From Paenibacillus aceris (lineage in GTDB: Bacteria > Bacillota > Bacilli > Paenibacillales > NBRC-103111), in NCBI RefSeq assembly GCF_017874035.1, contig NZ_JAGGKV010000013.1, forward strand, positions 124,001-188,000: a stretch of DNA of 64,000 nt, read 5' to 3'. The notes beneath the pieces were generated by a model. It was not told the origin of the DNA. It saw only the letters and a list, made by a program, of their open reading frames with translations, and made no database searches. Positions 8,848 through 17,238 of the stretch are shown here, one piece after another. The translations under genes and the position numbers were made by a program. Numbering within the stretch: position 1 is the stretch's first letter; each line of letters starts with the position of its first letter.

Positions 8848-10431
8848 ATGAAAAAAATGAAGAAAATGGCTAGCACAATTGCAATCCCATGTCTTGTTCT
8901 CTCAATCACACTGGCAGGTTGCGGTGACAAAACAAACACTACAACGCCTGAGCCAACGAAGGATGCGACGTCAAACGCAACTACGGATTCAACGAAAGAT
9001 TTGAAGCCGGTAGAGCTCACGTACTATTTTCCAAATACGCCTCAAAAAGATCTTGCTAGCGTAGAAGAAGAATTAAATAAAATTGTAAAAGCCAAAATAA
9101 ATGCAACCGTGAAATTGAAGCTCGTCGATTGGGGCACATATGACGAGAAAATGAATGTCATTATGGCTTCTGGAGAGCCTTACGACCTCGCGTTTACGTC
9201 AACTTGGACCAATAATTTCTATCAAAATGTAGCCAAAGGTGCATACGCGCCGATCGACGAATTGGTTGCCAAATACGCTCCAGGCGTGAAAAGCTCGGTA
9301 CCTGAATCTTTCTGGAAGGCCGTTAAAGTGAATGGAAAGACTTATGGGGTGCCTAACTTCCAACAAGCAACTGCGGGTTACGGATATTTGATCCAAAAAG
9401 CTGTAGCCGACAAGTACAAGATCGACTGGAAATCCGTCAAGAACCTGTCAGATCTTACGCCTTTCCTGGAAATCGTTAAAAAGAATGAGCCGGATCTGAT
9501 TCCATTCGGACTAAGCAAGAAGGAAGATATTTTCACCAAAGCTCCGGCCATGTTTGGATTGGAAGCGCTGGGCGACGCCATCACTCCTGGGACAATCTAT
9601 GTAAATGACGCTAGTCTCAAGGTTGTGAATCAGTTTGAGACTCCTGAATTCAAAAGCTATGTGGCATTGATGAGAGATTGGTATACAAAAGGATATCTAA
9701 GAAAAGATGTTGCCACATTGAAGGACATGGAATCCGATAAAAAAGCCGGTAAGAATGCCATGACGTGGGGTCAGATTGATAACGACACCGTTGCAACTGA
9801 AAAAGCAGGAATGGAAGCCACGGGCAGAATGTCGAACGCGAACAAAGATGTGCCATCTTACGATTTACAGTTTGTAAAACCATTACTAACGACAGATAAA
9901 GCAGCTGCTACGATTACAGCTATTTCCGCAACTTCGCCGAACAAGGAAAGAGCGATGATGTTCCTGAATCTTCTCAACACGGATAAAGACGTCTACAACA
10001 TAATTTCTTGGGGAGTAGCAGATAAACATTATAAAAAAGTTGGAGACAACCGAATTGAGACAATGAAAGACGGTGGGTACCAAACATTCTCCGCATGGGA
10101 ATTCGGGAATATGACGAACTCCTTCTTATCTGAGGGAGATCCAAAAGGCGGAGAAGTCGACGGCAAGTTTGTTAAAATGTGGAGCGATTTGAATAAGAAC
10201 GCAGCACCCTCTAACGCTCTGGGCTTTGTATTCGATTTTGCCCCGGTCAAGGCAGAGAAAGCGAACTGTGACGCTATTATTGAAGAGCTTTACTATTCGA
10301 TTTCAACGGGTACTGTTGACCTCGACAAGTACTTGCCGCAATTCCTCGATAAGTTGAAAAAAGCGGGATCAGACAAAATTATTGCCGAGAAGCAAAAACA
10401 ATTGGATGCGTGGAAGGCAGCAAATAAATAA
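8848..10431 (+). CDS. ABC-transporter solute-binding lipoprotein (DUF3502-type), second receptor of the operon
   Basis: Lipoprotein with lipobox TLAGC (Cys25), then a Thr/Asp-rich spacer (residues about 28-50) that tethers the binding fold away from the membrane. It is clearly paralogous to the protein at 5138: VELTYYFPNTPQKDL, YDLAFTSTWTNNFYQNVAKG and the EKQKQLDAWK tail match it. Having two receptors around one permease pair suggests that two related oligosaccharides share one channel, or one receptor is a sensor partner for the divergent regulator. A strong terminator follows. Confidence 0.88.
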   Translation: MKKMKKMASTIAIPCLVLSITLAGCGDKTNTTTPEPTKDATSNATTDSTKDLKPVELTYYFPNTPQKDLASVEEELNKIVKAKINATVKLKLVDWGTYDEKMNVIMASGEPYDLAFTSTWTNNFYQNVAKGAYAPIDELVAKYAPGVKSSVPESFWKAVKVNGKTYGVPNFQQATAGYGYLIQKAVADKYKIDWKSVKNLSDLTPFLEIVKKNEPDLIPFGLSKKEDIFTKAPAMFGLEALGDAITPGTIYVNDASLKVVNQFETPEFKSYVALMRDWYTKGYLRKDVATLKDMESDKKAGKNAMTWGQIDNDTVATEKAGMEATGRMSNANKDVPSYDLQFVKPLLTTDKAAATITAISATSPNKERAMMFLNLLNTDKDVYNIISWGVADKHYKKVGDNRIETMKDGGYQTFSAWEFGNMTNSFLSEGDPKGGEVDGKFVKMWSDLNKNAAPSNALGFVFDFAPVKAEKANCDAIIEELYYSISTGTVDLDKYLPQFLDKLKKAGSDKIIAEKQKQLDAWKAANK

Positions 10432-10465
10432 CAGTTGTTATTCCTAACAACCTGGATAAGCAGAA

Positions 10466-10512
10466 TCCCCCCTTTCTGAGTGAGAGAAGTCAAACTTAGA
10501 GGGGGGTTTTTA
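10466..10512 (+). terminator. intrinsic terminator ending the first transporter operon
   Basis: CCCCCC at 10467-10472 pairs with GGGGGG at 10501-10506, with additional CTGAG/CTTAG pairing inside, followed by TTTTT. Confidence 0.75.
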
Positions 10513-10789
10513 ACGAATCACTCAAGTTCCAATAAGAGGACAAATAGTTAACCCAAATTCTGAAGGAGGTGAAGTGAAGTGACTAGACACCTATTTTGAA
10601 AACGCTATTATATTGGGTTGAACAATTAGCAAGGGGGTTTTATTGTGCCCCTTGCACTCGTCGGATGCGGAACAGTCTTATCTTGATTATTGGAAGCGTG
10701 TTCATCTGGACTAATTAGACTGCCTTGACGGGAGAAATCATTATTTTTTATAAAGTAGTTTAAGTTTACACGTAGGAGGGAAGAAAAGA
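10513..10789 (+). promoter_or_regulatory. leader region of the first giant enzyme gene
   Basis: No gene-sized frame. It contains a perfect Shine-Dalgarno AAGGAGGTGA at 10563-10572 followed by only a two-codon reading frame (GTG AAG TGA), and a perfect 8-bp inverted repeat GCAAGGGG/CCCCTTGC at 10629-10655 without a T run. The true ribosome binding site of the next gene is TAGGAGGGAAG just before 10790. The region could be an untranslated leader or the trace of a lost gene. Confidence 0.4.
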
Positions 10790-13700
10790 ATGTTGAAAAA
10801 ATGTAAAAAAATAACTTCAGTGGCGTTGACAACTGCAATGATCGTTACATCGATGTTTGCTTTTCCCAATAATAAAGTAGAAGCACAGCAAGTGGCGGGT
10901 AACGCCCCGTTTATTAACTCATGGTTGGTTTCAGGTCCATTCGATTCCCCTGTAGTGGATCAAATTTATGACACTGCAGAGGCAGCCGGATCTGGTTCTG
11001 GTGCTGCTACGATCGCTCCCAAAATCGGCGATCCGTTAAGCTTCAATAATGAAAGCCATAAATGGGAATATTTTGATGATCGCATTTATAACCGAAACTA
11101 CGACGATTTTCAAGACTTATACGGATATTTTAAGGTCAAAAAAGGCGTCGACACTCGAAACAAATATGTGTACGCCAACACCTACGTATACAGTCCGGTG
11201 CAACAACAAGCGTATTTTAATGTAGGCGCCAGTGGTTCGTATCGGCTCTATGTCAACGATAAGCGCGTAACCGCACCGACCACACCTGTTGAAGTGCAAA
11301 AGGATTTGACGAAACAAGCGATTGAATTGAAACAGGGCTGGAATAAGCTTATGATTCAAATCAAACATACGTATACGGAAGATGTGAATGCAAACAATGT
11401 TCCGATTGGGAAAGATCAGAACGTGGCCTATCTTGGGTTTTACGGCCGAGTTGCGGATCAATCCGGCAATAAAATAAACGGCCTCATCCAATCGGTTGGA
11501 GGCGAAGCAGACACTTTAAAGATTGTTACGCAAGGCCTCTCAACTGAAGATGCCATTGCAACGCCGCTTCCAGCCGGTTCGATGCCGGTTGGTTACAAGG
11601 AATGGCCATATGTATGGAATAAATCGAAGTCCGGTAACCAATACGGCGTTGCGGCATCCGCATTTCAATTTATGGCCAGCGGGGGCGCTCCCGACTATGT
11701 ATGGAGCATCGTGGAGGGCAAACTGCCTGGCGGCTTGGAATTAAATGCCGATGGCACGATTGCGACTGGACTCGTGAACGGAAATATCGATTTAAATAGC
11801 AGCAAAGGCATCATCAGCATCAACACTGCACCGGGGGATTATACCTTCACGGTACAAGTAACGGATCGCAATGGTCAAACCGCTCAGAAGCAGATGACGA
11901 TTACGGTCAAGGATCGGCCGAATAAATGGTTTGAAGAAGGGCGCGTGAGCGCTTTAACTCATGCTTTTCCGTCGTACAGCAACTTTGTGGACCCGAATTT
12001 CTCGGCTGATCTATGGGCGGAAAGAGCAAAACGTCAAGGACATTCATTAGTATCCGTTGAATCGCTGCAACAACTTTATACTTGGCCGTCTAAATTTGCA
12101 GATCCGAAACATCCTCGACATGTGAATTTGCCTAAGGATGAAAACGGCAAGCTCTTCGACACGATCAAGCCGTTCGAGCAGGCGGTCAAACGTCATGGTA
12201 TGAAGTTCGGCCTCTATTACGCAACCGAAGGCGGAGGCATTCAACATAATTCTACGGATGTGTTTATGCAGAATGTGGAGGACCTCATTTTGCGATATGA
12301 TCCGGCCTACCTTTATTTTGATGGTCCACAAGCTATGAAAAGTGCCAACTACGACGTGATGTACAGTATCATCCGTGATTATAGCGATGAAATTATCGTG
12401 GATTCCAATGCTTGGGGCGAGGAGTATGGAGACCCGGATTTAAGAACGGCAGAAGCGAGTGGCATATACGCCAATGGCTCGGCAAATCACCTTGTGAAAC
12501 GTACGCCGATGGAACCGTGGAAAATGATACGCACGAAAGACGGGCTATCCCCTTATTACGGTAAACGCGACGACTTCCGGCAAGTAGCCAAAGAAATGCT
12601 GAGTAATGCTGGCAGAGGCTATGTAGACAATAACGATCAGACGCCTATTGACAGCCGTGGGCCTTATTGGGATTCAGTTCTGGATATCGCTACAAGGTAT
12701 CCGAAAGCCGAGCAGGAATTCATAGATGTGAGAGAAATGATGAGCGCATGGTTTGCGCCGTCGGGCAAGCCGGAGAGGCATGAGTCCACGGCAGGTACAA
12801 TGCCTTATTTCCTTAGCGGTTACGGCTACGAAGACGATGGAAAAGGAAACTATGAAAAATTTGCTTATCCTAACAGCACGACAGGCCCGCAATGGGGATA
12901 TGCAACGTATAGGGATAACAATATTTACCTTCATATTTTGAAAGGTCCCGATAGCAAAAAAGGATTCGATGCAATTGCCGGAAGATCTTTGACCATTGGT
13001 CCGATCAAAGATAATGTAACATCGGTAACATGGTTAAATGAAAATAGTCCAATCCCATCGTTTACGCAAAGCGGGGACAGCCTGACTATCAATCTGAACG
13101 ACGTTCAGGAGGATCCTGTCGATACGATCATTAAAATTGTAACGGACAGTTCCGCTCGCAAATATAAACTTACGAATGTGAAAGCGACGGGCAAGCAGTT
13201 ATCGTCCTCGTCCCTTCAAATCAACGCTGAAGGATACATGACCTTCCCAGCGCTTCAAGTCAAGCTTTCCGGATTAACTTTCCAGAGTGAAAATTCCGGA
13301 ATAGCGGTAGTCAGTCCGAACGGAATCGTAACGCCGGTATCGAACGGCACAACTAACGTCACGGTAAGCGGCACTTATGAGGGAGTCACGAAACAAGACA
13401 TCCTTAAAGTAACAGTCAGAGACGGCAAAATTTATGTGGGCGATAACATGATCGGGGCAACCTTAACCTTAAATGGAAAAGAAGCTTACGGCGAGTTTAG
13501 CACATTGGAAGGATTCAACTATCAAATCGAAGGCAGATCGTCGAAAGGCGGCCCAATAGGACTCGTTGCCGCAGATATTCAATGGCATGGCGGCCTCGTG
13601 GATTTGCAGAATGTTGACAAAAATAACCCAGTAAAGATAAAAGAAATCGATACATTTACTTTCAAGCAAGATAAGATCATTACGCCTTATGTGGATCAGC

Positions 13701-16309
13701 TTACGAAAGGTGTCGTATGGGCGGATATCACGCTCGACGGCAAAAAGTTTACGACAAATAAAGTCTTTATGGATTTGCTGCCTAATCAAAATCTTGCCAA
13801 AACTGCCGAAGTTACGGCCAGCCACGGTCAAGATGCGCTCCCTGGTCTAGCCGATGGAAAAGCAATTGATGCCATTCAATACGATCAATCCAAATGGTCG
13901 GTGGCAGCGAGTGAAAAGGCATGGATTCAATATAAGCTGCCGGCAAAAACCGATATTGCCAATTTGAATATTAACTTTAATTCATTGGATCAGAAGTATG
14001 TCAATACGCCAAAAACGATCAATATTCAAACGAGCGACGACGGCGTGCAATGGAAAGACGTCAGCACCGTTAACGGTCCAACAGGCACTGCTTACTTTGG
14101 ATTCTACAACCAATACCCAATCAACACGCAAGCGCAATACGTCAAACTTTCGTTTGACGGCGGTTCGAACGGGCCAACGATGGATCTGCTTGAAGTGGCC
14201 ATAAACGGAATGGACAAGTCCAATTTGTTTGATCGCTTCGAACAGGAGTACAAGCCAGTTAATGAAGTTACAGGTAAATTTGACATTAAGGCTTTTACGG
14301 GTTCGGGTGTACCGATTGATATGAAAGATGCGGTGATCTCGGTAACAAGTGAAAACCAGGGTGTGATTACGGTGGGCGATTCAAACCTGCTGACCGCTGT
14401 TTCAAAAGGCGTGGCAAAGATTAACATAAGAGCAACAATAGGCGGACGTTCTATTGAAAAGATTACTTATCTTCTTGTTGATGAGTCAGGAAAAATAGTT
14501 GCGGCTCCCTATTTAAGTAAAATTAACTTAACTCTGAATAAAAATACAATTGAACTCAACAATCCAATCGTTGCCACATTCAATGGCTTATTAAGTACAG
14601 GAGAAAACGCTGATTTATCAAGGGCTGTTGTACAGTATGTGTTCAGTGATTCAAGATTAGAGGTTGTTCCGGGCAGTAATACAATTGTGATCAAAGGAGA
14701 TTTGAATAAATCATTCCTTGCGACAGTTAAAGCGAATGTAACTCTGGATGGAGTAACCGTGGAGACCAAGCAGATGACGATTTCAGCTCTAAGTGGAAAC
14801 ATAGCCAATACAGCAAATGTATCTGTAAAGTCAGTCAGGGGTAATGGTGATGCCAGATATGTTGGTAGTAAAGCGGTAGATGGTGATAAGAATACAAGTT
14901 GGGCATCATCTCCGAGTGATAATACCAAGGCTCCATGGATTCAATTGGATTTCGCTACTCCATTAACCATCAGTAAAGTGAACCTGATAGACCGTGGTCA
15001 TCAAGTTAATCAGATCGGGGAAGGAATTTTGGAATGGGAAGGCGGCAGCAAGAAGGTAACGAATATTCTGTGGAATGGACAGCCTGACAATATCGTCACG
15101 TTTGATACGCCAATCGTGACCAGCTGGATCAAATTCACGATTGACCCCGACAATAAGTTCCCAAATGTAAACGGTTCGGAACAGGGAGAACTTGGACTTT
15201 CGGAATTTGAGGTATATACACCGAATAAAGAATTTGTAAAGACGATTGTAGATTACAAGTCGGTTGCTATGGATACGAACTTAGGCGTAATACCGTCACT
15301 GCCAGCACAGATCGAGGCTGTATACAATGATGGAACAACTGGATTAGTTGACGTTGCATGGGCTCTTATTACTGCAGATATGGTATCACATGCAGGAGCA
15401 TTTACAGTAAACGGCACAGTAGCAGGAACCTCAGTCCAAGCAAAAGCGACTTACCGTGTCGCGGGTGTAGCAGAGTCAACGCATCTAGCTACATTAACAG
15501 GCACACAGCAGGTGAATCCAGGCCAAACTTTCGAAGTAAAAATGGGCATGACGGGTGTTACGCAAAGCGTATACCAACAGGTGTATGCTCAAGATCTGAC
15601 TCTTCACTATGATCCGATGAAATTGCAGCTTGATTCGGTGACATCCTTGAAAGAAGGTTTCCAAGTTATCGATCAGAAAGAAGCAGTACCTGGGCATGTT
15701 CGGATTGTGGCAGCCAGCGTGGGTGCAACTCAACCAGTACTTGCCCAAGGCGATGTGTTGAATTTCAAATTTACGGTGAAATCAGCAACTCAAGCAACCA
15801 ATACGACAATTTCTGTGGGCAATGTCGTTATTGCGGGCGCGCAGGGGAATGAACTGCAAGTTGGCGGAGCCTCCCGAGAAGTACAAATAACCATACCTAG
15901 TACTCCTGTAGATAAATCTGCGCTGAACGCTTCCATCACAAACGCTCAGACGAAGTACAATGCAGCAGTGGAAGGCAACGGAGACGGTCTGTATGCGATT
16001 GGTTCCAAAGCGCAATTGCAGTCGGCCATCGATACAGCTAAAGCCACAGCAAACGATTCAAATGCTACCCAGCAGCAAGTGGATAGCGCGAAAGCCGCAT
16101 TGGAAACAGCGGTTCAAGCGTTTGAAAGCAGAAGAATAACAGCAGATGTCAATGGAGGCGGTGTCTCAATTGGCGACTTGGCTATCGTTGCGGGAGCATA
16201 CGGTAAGCAGCAAGGTCAAACGGGCTGGAATGAGAAAGCGGATGTCAATCATGACGGCAAGGTTGACATCGAAGATCTTGCCATTGTAGCCAAAGCGATC
16301 TTGAAATAA
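10790..16309 (+). CDS. secreted GH29-like multidomain protein with cohesin, FIVAR and dockerin
   Basis: 1839 residues. Approximate order: signal peptide 1-33; beta-sandwich 37-250; putative-Ig (He_PIG) domain 283-376; GH29-like (alpha-L-fucosidase-type) barrel 378-720; Ig-like 795-876; F5/8C (discoidin) 1001-1140; Ig-like 1155-1233; beta domain 1238-1335; F5/8C 1337-1477; Big_4 1480-1556; cohesin 1561-1705; FIVAR 1708-1783; dockerin 1785-1839. YLYFDGP places Asp511 where GH29 enzymes have their nucleophile, after GMKFGLYYATE; the usual HHDGF histidines are missing, so activity and substrate are uncertain. Having both cohesin and dockerin could let it join others into a chain. Dockerin loop 1 is one residue short and lacks the Asp at position 5; loop 2 is canonical. 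Its last 1.68 kb is nearly identical to the next large gene. Confidence 0.8.
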   Translation: MLKKCKKITSVALTTAMIVTSMFAFPNNKVEAQQVAGNAPFINSWLVSGPFDSPVVDQIYDTAEAAGSGSGAATIAPKIGDPLSFNNESHKWEYFDDRIYNRNYDDFQDLYGYFKVKKGVDTRNKYVYANTYVYSPVQQQAYFNVGASGSYRLYVNDKRVTAPTTPVEVQKDLTKQAIELKQGWNKLMIQIKHTYTEDVNANNVPIGKDQNVAYLGFYGRVADQSGNKINGLIQSVGGEADTLKIVTQGLSTEDAIATPLPAGSMPVGYKEWPYVWNKSKSGNQYGVAASAFQFMASGGAPDYVWSIVEGKLPGGLELNADGTIATGLVNGNIDLNSSKGIISINTAPGDYTFTVQVTDRNGQTAQKQMTITVKDRPNKWFEEGRVSALTHAFPSYSNFVDPNFSADLWAERAKRQGHSLVSVESLQQLYTWPSKFADPKHPRHVNLPKDENGKLFDTIKPFEQAVKRHGMKFGLYYATEGGGIQHNSTDVFMQNVEDLILRYDPAYLYFDGPQAMKSANYDVMYSIIRDYSDEIIVDSNAWGEEYGDPDLRTAEASGIYANGSANHLVKRTPMEPWKMIRTKDGLSPYYGKRDDFRQVAKEMLSNAGRGYVDNNDQTPIDSRGPYWDSVLDIATRYPKAEQEFIDVREMMSAWFAPSGKPERHESTAGTMPYFLSGYGYEDDGKGNYEKFAYPNSTTGPQWGYATYRDNNIYLHILKGPDSKKGFDAIAGRSLTIGPIKDNVTSVTWLNENSPIPSFTQSGDSLTINLNDVQEDPVDTIIKIVTDSSARKYKLTNVKATGKQLSSSSLQINAEGYMTFPALQVKLSGLTFQSENSGIAVVSPNGIVTPVSNGTTNVTVSGTYEGVTKQDILKVTVRDGKIYVGDNMIGATLTLNGKEAYGEFSTLEGFNYQIEGRSSKGGPIGLVAADIQWHGGLVDLQNVDKNNPVKIKEIDTFTFKQDKIITPYVDQLTKGVVWADITLDGKKFTTNKVFMDLLPNQNLAKTAEVTASHGQDALPGLADGKAIDAIQYDQSKWSVAASEKAWIQYKLPAKTDIANLNINFNSLDQKYVNTPKTINIQTSDDGVQWKDVSTVNGPTGTAYFGFYNQYPINTQAQYVKLSFDGGSNGPTMDLLEVAINGMDKSNLFDRFEQEYKPVNEVTGKFDIKAFTGSGVPIDMKDAVISVTSENQGVITVGDSNLLTAVSKGVAKINIRATIGGRSIEKITYLLVDESGKIVAAPYLSKINLTLNKNTIELNNPIVATFNGLLSTGENADLSRAVVQYVFSDSRLEVVPGSNTIVIKGDLNKSFLATVKANVTLDGVTVETKQMTISALSGNIANTANVSVKSVRGNGDARYVGSKAVDGDKNTSWASSPSDNTKAPWIQLDFATPLTISKVNLIDRGHQVNQIGEGILEWEGGSKKVTNILWNGQPDNIVTFDTPIVTSWIKFTIDPDNKFPNVNGSEQGELGLSEFEVYTPNKEFVKTIVDYKSVAMDTNLGVIPSLPAQIEAVYNDGTTGLVDVAWALITADMVSHAGAFTVNGTVAGTSVQAKATYRVAGVAESTHLATLTGTQQVNPGQTFEVKMGMTGVTQSVYQQVYAQDLTLHYDPMKLQLDSVTSLKEGFQVIDQKEAVPGHVRIVAASVGATQPVLAQGDVLNFKFTVKSATQATNTTISVGNVVIAGAQGNELQVGGASREVQITIPSTPVDKSALNASITNAQTKYNAAVEGNGDGLYAIGSKAQLQSAIDTAKATANDSNATQQQVDSAKAALETAVQAFESRRITADVNGGGVSIGDLAIVAGAYGKQQGQTGWNEKADVNHDGKVDIEDLAIVAKAILK
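14633..16309 (+). repeat. long near-identical repeat, copy 1 (3' end of GH29-like gene)
   Basis: Same length as, and nearly base-for-base identical with, 22198-23874 at a constant offset of 7565 bases. It encodes the last beta domain, F5/8C, Big_4, cohesin, FIVAR and dockerin. The few differences are scattered single bases. This implies recent duplication or gene conversion. Confidence 0.9.
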
Positions 16310-16396
16310 CATTAAATTGTACACGCATTAGAGAAATTCAGGATAGTTGGGTATCCCCAATTCCATTCCCCATGCTCATACGTATGGGTTTAGACA

Positions 16397-16424
16397 AGGA
16401 CCTAGCCACAGGCTAGGTCTTTTG
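16397..16424 (+). terminator. intrinsic terminator after the first GH29-like gene
   Basis: Perfect stem GACCTAGCC / GGCTAGGTC around a 3-base loop (16399-16419) followed by TTTT. Confidence 0.8.
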
Positions 16425-16620
16425 TGCAGGAAGGGGCAGATAACCCTGTAGCGAGGAAGCTTGAAGGAAATGGAGAAACTCCAACTGCCAACATGCTCAT
16501 TACGCCATGCCAAATCAATGGTTTGTGGAACTTGGTCGTGTATCTTGGTTGACATTTACAATGAACAGCATCCCCAGCGGGGATAATCGCGGAAGAGCCG
16601 TATGCGACGTCCCACACGTC
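16424..16620 (+). mobile_element. probable group II intron remnant
   Basis: No protein frame. The segment starts with GTGCAG, similar to the GUGCG start of group II introns, immediately after the T run of a terminator, which is a known insertion site for bacterial class C introns. It ends near GAGCCGTATGCG, a conserved string of bacterial group II introns that lies upstream of the maturase frame. No maturase frame or domain V is visible, so it is truncated. The assignment rests on remembered consensus and should be tested with a covariance model. Confidence 0.35.
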
Positions 16621-16639
16621 AGTCTGTCTAACAACTGAT

Positions 16640-16935
16640 TTCTGAAAATTAACGTTATGCTCTTAGATATCGAATAAACTCGGTTCCTGAAGAGACGTTT
16701 GAGCTCATTCACTCCCTTTATTTTGATCATTCTCTTGAGATTATAGGCAAGACAAGCTTCCTGTTGCCAAGTAGGCATCGATTTTTTCATCGATATACTC
16801 AAGCCTCTTACTGATAATGCTGTCATTATACTGCTTCTTTTAGAGCGGTCCGCCTTAATTTTGTGCCGTCAATCGCGACCAGTTGACCATCGTATAACCC
16901 GAAACCTTTTAACATTAAGGTGAAACACACATGTT
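16640..16935 (-). pseudogene. IS1182-type transposase remnant
   Basis: The minus strand reads in pieces as a decayed transposase: LYDGQLVAIDGTKLRR (near 16880), then KRLEYIDEKIDAYLATGS, then in another frame EACLAYNLKRMIKIKGVNEL. These match the middle and C-terminal motifs of IS1182-family transposases (GxLVAIDGTKxRA; LAYNLKRVINI). Stops, frameshifts and a large internal deletion make it inactive. No terminal inverted repeats were found. Confidence 0.6.
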
Positions 16936-17238
16936 GATTTGGATATATTATGAATTTATTCTGATTCGATGCGGGCATATGTTGAATTATCGGTGAAACT
17001 TTCTTTTTTATTGAACCTAAATGCTTAATTTTTAAAGGAAAATATATTTTTTTTAGTATGCAAGATTTGTTGAAATTATTATGATGAAAGTGCTTTCAGT
17101 AATTGTTTTATGAATTTGGGTATGCGGGGGGGATTGGATGGGATGTGCAAGGCTATTGATTCCAATATTTAAAAGAAATAAAACCAGTGGTGGAATCTCA
17201 ATAGGTGAGAATGTAAATATTAATGGAGGAGTAGATGT
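16936..17238 (+). promoter_or_regulatory. upstream region of the second GH29-like gene
   Basis: About 300 bases of A+T-rich non-coding DNA. It contains TGAAAGTGCTTTCA at 17085-17098, which differs from the CcpA operator consensus at one position. GGAGG lies just before the start codon. No convincing frame is seen. Confidence 0.4.
17085..17098. promoter_or_regulatory. cre-like site (carbon catabolite control)
   Basis: TGAAAGTGCTTTCA matches the Gram-positive cre consensus TGWAANCGNTNNCA except T for C at position 7. It lies about 140 bases before the start codon of a giant glycoside hydrolase gene, a fitting place for CcpA repression. Confidence 0.4.
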
